DNA from: Ichthyophonus hoferi
Taxonomy: Eukaryota; Opisthokonta; Ichthyosporea; Ichthyophonida; Ichthyophonidae
Length of the DNA stretch: 29,902 nucleotides
Direction of reading: 5' to 3'
NCBI GenBank assembly: GCA_002751075.1
Contig: NAOQ01000034.1
Span: forward strand, 194,600 to 224,501
Position 1 is the first letter of the stretch. The number at the start of each line of letters is the position of its first letter. The notes below the pieces were generated by a model. It was not told the DNA's origin, ran no database searches, and worked only from the letters and a program-made list of their open reading frames with translations. Both the position numbers and the translations under genes were made by a program. Below, piece after piece: positions 1 through 12,336 of the stretch.

Positions 1-78
1 TAGATATAGTCGACGAAAGAAAAAAGTTAAGGTAGTAACTAACGACCTACCACCTTAGTAGACACGACTCCGAACTAA

Positions 79-115
<37 letters not shown>

Positions 116-288
116 TATACTCTAGATAGCTTACACTCCGCATATTATACACACATATACATATATTATAATATACTATACTCTAGATAAATCACACACT
201 ACCACATACTATACACCAGATAGGTTACACCCCCCACTACACACACATACATATAATATATATACCATGCAGTTCAAATGTGGCTTAC
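1..288. repeat. Myosin intron 12 (partial): (AT)n tract and about 60-bp minisatellite
   Basis: A perfect AT dinucleotide run fills 82-114. After it the phrase TACTATACTCTAGATA occurs at 113 and 173, with a degenerate third copy near 206 followed by GGTTACACCCCCC. I see no exon here; the donor of myosin exon 12 is at 288. Confidence 0.7.
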
Positions 289-958
289 CTGGCCTGCCTT
301 AAAGAACACCAGGGTCTTCCCCAGAGCGTACATACCCTCATCCTTAATAACTATGAAACAATGGCTATCACTTAGCGTGCGTAGTCATGACAACCGAATG
401 TATTCATATGAAAACTCTAGCGTATATCTATCTATACGTGTATACCAAAAATGTATTCAACTATCTACCTATCTGTTGATATTAATCGTCATATAATATT
501 CTATTACTAAGTAATTTATTATTATTATTATATATATATATGACCGAATTAAAAAGTATTCAAATGCCATGCTAAATTCAAAACGTAGACAGAGGATCAA
601 AATATTTTATTTTTAACATGAAATGATAAATGTTTTTTCAATAGCCAATACGTTAGTAGTATTATATATCATTTGATCCTTCAGCAGTTAAATCCTGATA
701 TACAACTCTATATCATGCGCTCACTATCTATGATTCTATTTTGTTTTATACTATATTGATCTATTTACATATAATCAATTCTGAACAGTACAGTAACTTG
801 AAATATTATTCCGAAACAGTGTTCTAGTGTATAAAGATATCGTGGGCATGGTTATGTTATATGTACTAAAATAAAATAAAATAAGGATGGTTGTGTAATT
901 AGCTACTATGGCAATAATAGGAATAGGAATAGTGATAATGATAGTAATAGTGGCAGTA

Positions 959-989
<31 letters not shown>

Positions 990-3900
990 CTATTATCCTA
1001 AGCCAATACAGGACATGGTGCAAAACCTTCCAGCAACACACAAACACGTTCGTGTTTTTGTAAATATTATACTTTACAAAGTAGGTAGCTATATTATAGA
1101 TGTATACATAAAAAAGATATAAAACACTAGAGACAGAGTCATATATAAAGCAATATATATTGGTGTGTATACATGGACATATATAAGAAAGATATACAGA
1201 GATATATTTACCAGTAGTCAAAATTTCCTCTGCGAGATTTCTGAGAGGCATGCCTTTACATGCACGAATGCGACTGGAATGGATAAGCATGCTGTAGCTC
1301 TTCTTACACTCTTCGTAGGTGATCTGGTTAGGGAATCCCTTGGAACTAATCTCTATAGTCTCGAGCACACCACACGCTATCAATTGGTTGCGCATGGTCC
1401 CGTCTTGAAACAGAAAGGCCTACGTATATGTATATGTATATGTAGTATAGATAGACCGCCGTGTAGTGTTGTGTTAGTGTGATGAATAAATTATTGAATT
1501 ATATTATATTAATTATACTAATCTCTATAGTTTCTAACACATCATGTGCTATCAAGTGGTTGCATATGGTTTCATCTTGAAAGAGAAAGGTCGGTGTATA
1601 TGCATAGATAGATAGCCCCATCGCGTAGGGTTAATATGATGATTGGGGTATTTTATTCTATTATATTAATTATATTTCCTTATTGGGTGAAGAGATTCCA
1701 CAGTTAAATCGTTTGCGCAGCATTCCACAAGAGACAATATATAGACTAGTAGTCATACCTACAAACTATTAACTACTAATTATTAACTAGTAATATATAG
1801 TAATATGTAGTCATGTGCATGAAGAGATAGTAGTATGTAGTAATGTGTAGTAATACGCATGAATATATAGTAATATATATTAACATCAAACCGGTTGAGC
1901 AATGAAACATGAATATGTATCCCTTGTGGTAATAGCAATAATAATGGTGAGTTTAGTTTATGAAGTTAGCCAAAGTATCATGTTATGCATTGTTAGTCAT
2001 GTAACTTATATATTCGCCTCTACCTCGATGGCAAAGCACAAAAAGCACTGCAACATTCCAATCGAAATAATGTATCAAGTCACATATTTTTGCATAGGTT
2101 AACTCTTAAACGACATCAAGATTCTCTTTTATAAGTACATCCTATGCCTGTCATTGAAAATCAGTATAATGGTGCATAATCAGTAAAACTTCCTGCACCT
2201 CATTCCTTCTAGGTCACATACTACGGGTGCTTATGTATTTATATACATCCACTACATAATAGTAGCACTATACTATAACCATATTATACTGTAACCACAC
2301 TATACTATAACCTCATTATCTCACAAATACCACTAGACACTATGTCAGTGATGGGGGTTGAATCAAATCAGTCAGTAAGAAGATAAGATTGCATATTCAT
2401 AACATATCAGTACACTAGTTTGTACAAAACACATACAATGCAAACAAAAGAGATGCCTGCACAGAACTACAAGCGTGAGTCCAAAATCTAACATCCCCAA
2501 GAACCCTATAAAAAATAATTAAACACAATCATAACTACAGTTATAACTACTGAATGAGAAACATAAAATACAAAAATAGACTGGCCTCCCAGAGAAATAA
2601 TAGTTACCACCTGTCGTACAGGGCTTTGTATTAATTACAAACAATAGAGTTGATGTTTTTCATTATATTAGGAGTCTAAAACAGACATAATAATCCCAGT
2701 TGGTGCAACAAGCCATGTTATAACACGCCATTCCTATGGCATAATCGCAATATATAAATATCTCACCGTTTTCGACTGATTTGACTTAAGGCAGCGACAA
2801 TAGTGTGGAGTAGTACTCGCAATAGTAGTCATAAGGGAGTCGAGTGAGGTTCTGAACGTATGTGCAACTGTTTTGAATGAATTCTTAGCACCTTCGTTTG
2901 TTTTGTGTTCTTCTGCTTGCTGGGCTTGACGTTCTACTAGACTCTTTACCACAATTTCACTACTAGACTGAAGGAGGCCCATCTATGTGTAATAGAGAGG
3001 TAAAGAGGAAGATATAGGAGTAAGTATGAGAGCCAAAGAGTGGTAGAGAGTATAGACAGAAGGATTAATATGTAGCGCAGAGCGGAGAGTGGTATGTGCG
3101 CGTGTACAGGCAACATATGAATATAATAAATTGTATATAGTATAGTGTGTTGAATTGGAAAGAGGTGGGAGCGAGGAGAAAGGGAAGGGTTGTGTGGTTA
3201 TGCAGAGGTTAGTGATGAGTATGGGTTGGCTATAGTTAAAGATAAGGAAGAAGAAGAAGGATATGGTTATTAACTACAGACCACCACGAACTTTTAGTAG
3301 CCTACATAATTAAAAATATATACTTATTACGATACAATTAATTATCACTACAGGGCTACTGAAGTGTCTGGCCGTGTATAGTGCATATAAAAGCTTTTTA
3401 GCAAAAACTCAGGGTATAGAGCGTTCGTACTGTATTTTATGATTAGTGAGAGTAGACAGATAAAAGATAAGGTCTGAGGTAAATTAGTATTAATAGTAAC
3501 ATAAAAGAGAGTTAAAAAAAAATATAAAAAAAAACACACACAAAACTAGCCTCACTTACCAACTCTACACTAACAGTGTCTCTGTTCTTTTCAACGAAAT
3601 TTTCGATGTTGTATTGTACAGGTTCGGCATAGTGTGTGACACAGAATATGGTTTGGGAATGCATCATATCAAGGTAGAAAGGCCCCTCAGGCTTTGCTGT
3701 CTTTTTTTTAATTTTGGGGTCGCCTTTTTGGTGGAATGTTACAAGTTTACTCAGAAAACTGTCGTCCGAACCCTTTGGCAAACGTGCCTCTTCATCCAAC
3801 ACAGCTAAAATACCGTTTTTTTTCTGTTCAATAAGATCAATCACAAATTGATTATCATGGTATGCAATGTCTCCCCAGGGGATATCTTCGCGTCGATACC

Positions 3901-6900
3901 TCTGTGTGTGTAAAGCAAGAGTGGGTGTCAGAGGGGCTAGGTGTATATGATAGAGCTCTTCTATAGAGGGTCTAGGGTAGGGGGTTAGATAGAGCTGATA
4001 TAGAAGGACATAGTGGGATATAGTAGGACATAGTAGGATATAGTTGTATATGAAGGGAAGGAGAGGGGGTGGAGGTAGAGATACGTGGATAGATGAAACA
4101 GTGCAAGGTATGGTTTTGGATGAGAAAGAATAATGAACGTAAGTGGGAGAAAGGACTAGTATATGTCACCAAAAACAAGAAGTATAATTGGAATACAGAA
4201 GGCTCAAGTAGATTGCACTTCTGTAATGATATCTTAATAAACCAAAATCAATTAAATAGAGTCGTAAGCTATAAATAATAACATATAAATTATAAACAAT
4301 TATAATTTATTAACATTGATTGATCAGCGGAATATATAGTTGTGATAGTATAAGTCAGAGGAAGTGATGGATATAGTACGGCATACTATATTTTATTATA
4401 TCATGCTATATCATGTTATATCATAATATATCCCATTTTATCATACTATATCGTACTATATTATATCATCAAGCTATATTATACTATATCATATTTTATC
4501 ATACTATATTTTATCACATCATACTATATCACCGTATAATAAATTAAATCACATCATAAAGCCCTGGGTATACATCCAAGAACACAGATGTGTGACACAA
4601 ATAGGAAGACGTTATCGTGGTGGACTGAGGGTAAGAATAAACACAGCACAAGATCATATACACCTATATATACATATACATTAACATACAGAAATTCTCA
4701 TAAATTCACATGGATATATAAAAATATGACTGAAAATATCTTTAGCATATAATTATATACATGTGCGTGGAACACACACTAATATACCACCTTTGCTCTA
4801 CACAAATGAAAGCACAAATCACTCAGCATCCAAACGTAGATAGAAAAGAGGCAAATGTATATACACATCAAGAATTTCCCTCAACAACAATTTTTTTTAA
4901 GAAAACTTTTACCACTATCGAATATACCTCTGACCTATGCTTCTTACCTGTCACCTATATACACCCTTGTACATACATATGCATCGTTTTACTTACACCC
5001 ATACATATATACATGTACTCACTTCTTGTTCCAATTTGAATACATGATTATTAAACTGCTGTTGAAGCTTTTCATTTGCATAGTTGATGCAGAATTGTTC
5101 GAAACTATTGGTGTCGAATTTCTCAAAGCCATATATATCCAGAATACCAACGAAATTTCCATTGTGTGTGGGGTTCTATACATGTTTACAGGAGGTAGAA
5201 AAAAAAGAATAGAGGGTGTAAATATTAGCATTGAGGATAATACGAAATGGAGTCATAGTCAATAAAGCATCCCCACTTTTATTATTAAAATTACGGTACA
5301 GCTATTTAATATGTAAGTTAGGTGTATAATACAATACAGAAAAACATGTGTTATAGCTACAGGTCTGTATGTATGTATGTATGTATGATAAACTGTAGGT
5401 GTCAACTGTTGACTATCAGGTGATGCTTGAGTTTGTAGGGACAAGTATCAAAATGTAAGTCAAACATGTATATGTGTAGAGATAGGTACTAGATACTACC
5501 TGTCCGTAAGTACAATAAATCTAGTAATATAATGAGAAAATAAGAAGCAAGGGTGGGTACAACTTGCGCCTCTTTAAACTGTTTTACTATGTGCACGTAT
5601 GTTTATATATACTACTTAAGATTATATCCCATTTTCATATCTAAATATTGGGGTTCATTTATATATAATTAATAGTATTATATAATGCAATGGGGAAGGA
5701 AAGGCTATGTAGGTACCCATTCATTTTACTGCTGTATTAACGTATATACAATTAAGGGCTTGTTTAATGTAGCATACAACAATATAGCATAAGACATTAT
5801 AATATAATATAATATAATATAATATAATATAATATAATATAATAAATATCATAAAATATACTAAAAATTAAAATAGAACAAAATAAAACTGCCAATACAA
5901 ATTTATACATATAGACGGGTCCTTATCAAGGAACAAATATATCAACCATGACATATATACAAGCATTGAACCTAATATTCACACACACCTTCAGCTTGAC
6001 ATTGATGCGATATACTATCCAGTCAAACAAATCAGCATATAGACGCTTTGCGAAGGCATCACGATAAGCTACGGCCGTCTCCATACTTAATTTCTTTATC
6101 ATAGACACACCCCGGATTGCCGGCATTTTTCTTTGAAGTAACCAAGTTGAGAAGTCTTTCTCCTATGGGTAAAGAACAAAGGGGTAGAGGTAAGGGGGGT
6201 GTATAAAGAAAGGCAGGGAGAGAAATGGATTGACTGGGAATAGTGAATACATAACACGATCCTACCCCATATACAAGCGACATTCGAATTTTGATCTGCG
6301 TCTTACGATGATACCTTAAGGTAATATACTATCCCCTAATATATATAAGATTATAACCTGTATAGTACTTGTTTCTTCTAGGTTGCTAAGAGGACTCTGG
6401 TATGCATTCTTATTTACTAAACCATTGAAATCTTACTTATTTACTTAAAGTATTTCATCCCTATTTAAAACCAAGTTTAGTATACTTGATCAATTTTTCA
6501 TAGGGTGTGTAAACTCATGTTCATATACATGATAAAACATGCGTAAACATACACAAACATGTGGCCTGGCTTGTATCCAATATATAGCGCATTGAATTTC
6601 TTCCTATGACCAACAAAGATAAACTAATGCCCCTCTACCATTAATGTGCAGGTCCAATAAAAACAGAGTATATGGAGTAGAAAAGGCAAAAGAGTAAAAC
6701 CAGATATAGCAAAGAGAAGACGACAGAGCTAAGAATAGAGAAAGTACAACAGGAAAAGGAAAGAAAATATATATGGAAAAATTACGTATAGGGAAAAAGA
6801 GAAAAATAAAGGTAAATACAAGTAAATAAGATATAGGAAAATAGAGGGAATGGAAATAGATATATAAGAATCAATAATATACTTTAATATCCAGGACCCT

Positions 6901-9900
6901 ACAGGCATTGGCAAGGTTAGTATCACCCTCTTTTATCACAGCCTCTGCCTCCCCTGAAGTCCTTCTGGCTACAATGTCAATGTTGCCCATAAAGAGAATA
7001 GCTGCCAAGATGCGGAATATACTAATCTGTGACATGTATAAAATATATATATATACATCGGTGTGTATGTATGTGTGATGTGTGTGTGTGTGTGCTACTA
7101 TGTATTGTATAGGTCCTGACAGTTATGTTATATTAGATTAGACTTTACCATTAGCTTATACTCACGGATTGAATTAATCATATTTTTTATTGTGTAAAAA
7201 AGTAATTCTTCTTGTATATATATGGGGCTTATATCTCCGTAGTAATAAAAAGAGTCATGTGTTTTATGAAATCGAAGGGAGTAATTGGAGGGCAAAGATC
7301 TGAACGAGCATGTGATTGGTCGCTATAATATAAATACAACGCATGCAAATATCAGGTATGAATATGTGTGTTACACGTAAACTTAATATTAATAAATAGT
7401 AAGTCAATACGCAAATTATAAACTATACTATACTATATTGTACTAAACCATACTATACTACCCTATACTATATTATATTAATACTATACTATATTATGTT
7501 ATATTGTATTATACTATACTGTCTTATGCTATACTATACCATAGTATGCTATGCTATGCTATGCTATGCTATACTCTACTATACTGTACTATACTAAACC
7601 ACACCACACTACACTATGATATACTATCTATACTATCTTTTCCTATCCTATATTATGCTACACTATATTAAACTATACTATACCATATTATCCTATACTA
7701 CAAAGCAATAAACCCACCCACCTGTTCTTCAGAAGTAAAGCCAAACACACTCATAGAGTGTCTGACCTCCTCATACAGTGCGACATCATCAATCCCATCC
7801 GATCCTCGCGTCTTACCCTGATTGACATAGAAGTATTTCATAGCGTCACCCAGATTCAAGTCCTTTAGGTCAGTGGGACTCATCTCAAAGTTATAAGCCA
7901 GTAGGTGATAGAAGATATGATAGCCTCGCTCATTCTCGGCCTGTGACACTACACGGGATTTCTCTAGCAGAAAGGTCTGGATTACCGAGCCACAAACGGC
8001 AAGGTCTTTGTTAAACTGCAAGGACATGTATTTTCCAAACCGAGAACTATTGTTATTTCGTGTGGTTTTAGCATTACCAAATGCCTCCAATATCACACTA
8101 GAGCCCTCTAGTTGCTCCTCTACATCATTGTTTCCATCTTTCGTCCCACCCACAGCAGAGAAGTATCTGGGGATCCGAGAGAAGGAATAAAATATAATAG
8201 CGAGAGGAGGGCGATGGAAATGGAAGGAGAGGAGGGGGAAAAGGGTGTAGGATAAAAAAGTTGAGAAAGGAAAGAGGTAGGGGTAAAATAAAGAGGCAAT
8301 AAGAAAGGGGAAATAACAAGGTAAGCAAGCAGGTGGTTGATCCTATAGGCATTGAAAGGCACAGTACTGCATTACTTGAAGTCAGTGTAAAGGTATATAT
8401 AGAGCGACATCCTCAATCTATAGGCCAGTACAAATTTCAAATCCATTAGCATGATACCACCATTGTACCCTATCACCAATTACAGTCCTAGATCCTCCTT
8501 TACTTTTATACCTATTCTCCCCCTCATATCAACTCATACCTCATTGAATAAGTAGCAGTCTTGGTCTTTCCAGCACCTGATTCTCCACTGATTACAATTG
8601 ATTGATTGTGGCCCTGTCTCAATTTACTAAAAGCGGCTTCATTAATCGCAAAGATATGAGGCTCTAGAGCGCCACTGCCATCGCCCTGATTATGATATAA
8701 ATCTATGAAAAAGTCATTGTAGATATCGACATCACAGAAAGGATTAACGGCTACAAGTACAATTCCACAGTACGTGTAGATGGTTTGGTCTTTGTAGCGG
8801 GTACGCAGTGTATTAAGAACTATTGGAATACAAGAGATAGACCTTGTGTTAATGATTAATAATCGATTGGTAGTAGTCAACTATCGTTTATAAATGGAAA
8901 GAGTAGAGAGGTGAGTGTGTTAATAAAGGCTGGCCAGTGGCTTCTACTTATAACATCATGGATTTAAAATGAGTGTAATAATATAGTTCAGTTGCAATGT
9001 TATCTTTCCATTTATATCACATTTGTCTATATCAATACCTGCTACTTATTTGAATGCGTTGCTATGTGATTACAAATATGATATAGTATATAATATAATC
9101 TAGTATGATATACTTGTAGCAAAAAGGATAATAGAGGATTTGGAGTAATATAAATATAAACATAACACATCGGAAATTACAATAGTAACATTAAATGTAT
9201 CTAAGCATTGAGATTTATTAGTATATCAATGTGTAGATAAATAAACACACACACATATATATATAGTTATAATAATGAGAAGCAATACAAGGAAGAATTC
9301 AGAGATCATAATAGAAGAATGACATATAGCGGTGTGAGAAGGAGGGCTAGCTACCAGCAGGTTCATGGAGGTAAGTGAGCTGAACAAGATTGTCAACCTT
9401 TTCAAGATTTTCAGGGTTCTTCAGAAAGAACCCTCCTTTTTGATCCCATAGCTCTATGGGGAGAGAGTAGGTCTGGTGGCACACCACACCATATAAACTA
9501 TGGTTAGATCGATATAGTTACTAGCAATCATGCCACACTTAGCCAATCAAAGTTAAGATAACATGCTAATCAAGCGCAATCTAGAACTATCAATAGTGAG
9601 ATAATGTACTATTTACTAAAATCATAACGACTAAAATTAGCTAATTGATGAGAATGTGATGTAATATTCCATGCGAAGCATGGTATGCAATATAGCATGT
9701 ATTTCCATATAGGTTGGTCTATACAGGTGTTGTCCGTGTCAGATAGAGTGAGTAGTGATATTGAGAATTTGGATGATATAATTAAGGGATGGCGAAAGCT
9801 TAGTTCATACAAAAAATATATATCTTATAGTAAAAGGTATAGAGGAGTTAAAAACAAAAAAACAAAAAAAAAACAAAAAACAAAAACAAAAAAAAAAAAC

Positions 9901-10929
9901 GTCATGGATGGTCTGTGGTTTGGAATGGATGAAGGGAACATCGTAGCAAGGGTGCGAGAAAAAATGAATAAGAGGTAATAGAGAGAGAATATGGGAGCCG
10001 AGTATGTTTACCTAATCTCTCACCATCTTTTTATATACATGTGCATAGATACAAGGGATATGTTGCAAAGAAAAATCTATCTACCAAAGAGTTCATTGGG
10101 GGTTAAGTTATTTCTTTTGTTTCTACAAATATAAAGCCAAGTTTCTTTACAGACCAACTGACCTTGTTGTCGTCATCTATGCATTCAATTGTTTTTGTAT
10201 TGTTGGATAATATTCTAGCTTCAATATACGGTAGATCATCAATACCCTCCCGTTTAGTATCCACCCAGATGCGCACATCCTGCATGTATGTGGATAACAC
10301 CCACGTCAAGTTCATACATCATACACTGGTTTTGTTATCATTTTAATTTAGATAAAACACAAGGTAGGGGAATACAAAAAGTATAAAGGTTGATTAAAAA
10401 TTCTTGGCTTAGCAATGTAAATATATAGAGTAAAAAGAACAGTTGGCTGTTGTATATATATCTTGACATACAGGTATGTTACTAAATATAAAAAATGGGC
10501 TTTACGTATTAGTATTATTTGGTAATACATGATTTATGTAGTTAAAGAATAAATGTATGAATATATAAAAATGTATGCGCTTATATGAGTTTATGCGTGT
10601 GTCCTTATATATACTGTTCTAAAATATAAAACAAAAAAGGTTTTCTGACGACAGTAAGTTAATTCTATGCCTTGAGTGTAAGTTCTTGCTTTTGCCTGTA
10701 TGAACAACGAAGAAACAAATATATTTCTGAACAATAGTCTTGTTGTTCGGTTAACAGGCTAATAAATCAGTCATGCTTGCACACACAAATGCTATACAAC
10801 AAGCCCGTTACACCAGATTTTCTTTTGATGTCTCCCTTTATGCTCATGCTCTATGACATGTAAAAGACTGGGTAGCAGTATAATATTCACCTTGGTAAAA
10901 AGCCTATCTGTGTCAAGTAGTAAAGTCAT
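289..10929 (-). CDS. MYO5: Class V-type myosin heavy chain, complete motor domain (3' part of gene outside window)
   Basis: Actin-based motor ATPase, probably a cargo transporter. Twelve exons in transcript order: 10929-10891, 10279-10163, 9451-9355, 8819-8540, 8166-7722, 7026-6883, 6162-5989, 5175-5023, 3901-3560, 2982-2767, 1419-1212, 350-289. All have GT-AG borders and matching phases; the sum is 2277 nt, 759 codons. Seen: N-terminal SH3-like region (about 14-60), TYLHEPAVL (about 77-85), P-loop GESGAGKT (163-170), switch [16 protein letters not shown] (209-223), switch II DIYGFE (445-450), [17 protein letters not shown] in the relay region, actin-binding segment FRTSLDSLM (exon 10), SH1 helix ACGVLETI (684-691), converter end [10 protein letters not shown]. 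The Met exon (LFTK joined to DVRIWV) matches the usual class V opening. Class V is inferred from motor similarity; IQ motifs, coiled coil and cargo domain would lie beyond base 1. Exon 3 could start 2 nt earlier, but only 9451 keeps the frame. Odd: Val at the TEDS site. Confidence 0.93.
351..1211 (-). other. Myosin intron 11, with trinucleotide repeats
   Basis: 861 nt between exons 11 and 12. It holds an imperfect (AAT)n/(GATAAT) array at about 905-989, with the purest run at 963-988, and an AAAAT run near 869-885. No extra exon is seen. Confidence 0.8.
1345..1730 (-). repeat. Tandem duplication of the start of myosin exon 11 (about 170-bp unit, 2-3 copies)
   Basis: The 5' part of exon 11 with its preceding intron sequence (about 1345-1515) recurs at about 1517-1675, and more weakly at about 1676-1730. 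In sense orientation the second copy reads [21 protein letters not shown] against [21 protein letters not shown] in the real exon. It therefore keeps the frame but has lost the reactive SH1-region Cys and the AG acceptor. The shared flank (an AT-rich stretch ending in ATTATATTAATTATA) shows that a genomic unit was duplicated rather than an exon alone. Copy 2 stops resembling the exon just after ETIEIS and looks non-functional. Confidence 0.75.
1731..2766 (-). other. Distal part of myosin intron 10
   Basis: Intron sequence between the duplicated exon-11 block and exon 10. About 1735-1880 is a degenerate array of TAGTAATATGTAGT-like phrases. About 2270-2310 repeats ACTATAACC. No exon is supported. 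Confidence 0.7.
3902..5022 (-). other. Myosin intron 8, with AT-rich short repeats
   Basis: 1121 nt. About 4010-4050 carries repeated ATAGTAGGACAT-like units. About 4376-4550 is an array of TACTATATCATRCTATATCA-like units, the same type of repeat seen at 7424-7695 and 29490-29902. No exon is seen. Confidence 0.75.
5372..5390. repeat. (GTAT)n microsatellite
   Basis: About five copies of GTAT in myosin intron 7. Confidence 0.8.
5796..5844. repeat. (ATAAT)n pentanucleotide microsatellite
   Basis: About nine to ten uninterrupted copies of AATAT/ATAAT in myosin intron 7, upstream (in sense) of exon 8. Confidence 0.9.
7078..7095. repeat. (TG)n microsatellite
   Basis: Short TG run in myosin intron 5, preceded by a TATG-rich stretch. 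Confidence 0.7.
7424..7695. repeat. AT-rich pentamer array (ACTAT/ATGCT)
   Basis: About 270 bp dominated by ACTAT, CTATA and ATGCT units, with five perfect ATGCT copies at 7546-7570. It sits at the 5' (donor-side) end of myosin intron 5 and resembles the arrays at 4376-4550 and 29490-29902. Confidence 0.8.
8167..8310 (-). other. Long pyrimidine tract before myosin exon 5 acceptor
   Basis: The plus strand is almost purely purine-rich here, so the pre-mRNA has a pyrimidine tract of over 100 nt ending at the CCCCAG acceptor of exon 5. Similar purine-rich plus-strand blocks stand at about 6180-6240 and 3000-3250, before exons 7 and 10. Confidence 0.6.
9849..9900. repeat. A-rich (CAAAAA)n tract
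   Basis: A run of A broken by single C residues in myosin intron 2. On the transcribed strand it is a T-rich stretch. Confidence 0.85.
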
Positions 10930-12336
10930 GATGGCATTATGTTTCGGGAGCAATAACTTTCCATTCACTGATGCGCTGGTCTCCGACTCAATTTAAAGAA
11001 GCTATTAAGGTTACATCAAAAATTAAAACCAAGAACTATTCTTTAGCATCAAGGGTATAAAACCGTGTGTATTTTCCTATGCAACTACTACCTAAGCAAC
11101 ACCTTCCCGCTCGCTCGTTTATTGCTTTCCCACTTTTTGTTTAACAAAATCCATGCACAACTTCTCATACTAATTGTGCTGGGAAAAGCAAAGAGCTTAC
11201 AACGGGTCCACAAGAAAACACAATCTCTAACTATATATATACATATAAAAGAATAGATGTATAGGAATATATGTATACAAGTGGGAAAATAAGTTACAGC
11301 ACAAGTTAAAATTGTTTGTGGTTCGGGTCATAAGTTGACGTTCTATAAATTAACTTTTATATGATGTTATAGGAAATAAAAAATAAATTACGTTAGTTAC
11401 ATCCAATTAATTAATATACCTGGTATATTTATGTCATTTAAAAGTATATTACCTACGTTGAAGTTCTTTATTTTCAGCGTAGTGTACTAATTATTATTGA
11501 CTTCAGAAAGAATTGTGCTTTACCGCTAAGAGCATAATATTTACCGCGCTCCGTATCTTGGAATTAATACGATTGTATTGGTTAATAGCTCAAAACATTT
11601 TAGGATTGCGTAGAATCTGTGTTTACATCTCAATGAAACCAATAGAAATGCAGAAACTATGAGCCATATTTGGCAACCTAATCTAATTACTACTCCATTA
11701 AAATATTCAAAACATTGGCAACTATACTAATACCCATGACGCATTCCGATTGAAATAACGGTTGAATCGTAATTCCGGACTTGTTGGTTTGTTGGATATT
11801 GAATAATCGGATGCCATGCCACAATCCCTTCTGAATGTCATCAAGAATTATCAGGTTCATTTAATGAGCGACAAGCCTACAGCTAAGCAGTCACCATGTT
11901 AAGGTTCTTCTCATTTTCCTTCTTTATATCTTTTATGTCCTAGTTGAAATAATCCACTTAAATATTATTACATACGTATCCTGGAAAAAGAGTTAGTGCA
12001 ATCCATTGGTGCTAAATGGCTAGAAAAACATACCATACGATCTCAATTGCAGTTAACGATTTAAGTTCCAGTAATTTTCGGTTTTGTTTGAAGTATTGTT
12101 TTGGTTTAAAATATAGCTAATTGATATGTATGAGGTTTTCCTAAACTAATTTTCCACAATAAAAGATTAACTTAGTCAAAGCTGATATAATAGAAAAATA
12201 TAAACCCTAACATAAGACATAAAAGAGTATTGACATAGAAGTTACTTATCAGTAATACTTTGTTGGAGTATTATTTAATATTTATTACTTTATAGTGCTT
12301 ATTTAGTATTTCAATCTAAGAGCAGGCCAGGCAACC
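10930..12336. other. Divergent intergenic spacer between the myosin and Nudix genes
   Basis: 1.4 kb between two start codons that point away from each other, so promoter elements for both must lie here. CCAAT or ATTGG boxes stand at about 11577 and 11635. No convincing exon, RNA gene or repeat array is visible, and no single TATA box stands out in such AT-rich sequence. Confidence 0.6.

Noticed and set aside
775-1395. Minus-strand open frame of 206 codons as a whole protein
   Set aside because: Only 1212-1419 is exon 11 of the myosin. The rest runs past a GT donor into low-complexity intron.
1165-1482. Plus-strand open frame over exon 11
   Set aside because: Shadow of the myosin exon on the other strand.
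4855-5265. Plus-strand open frame of 136 codons
   Set aside because: Antisense to myosin exon 8, with no protein-like features of its own.
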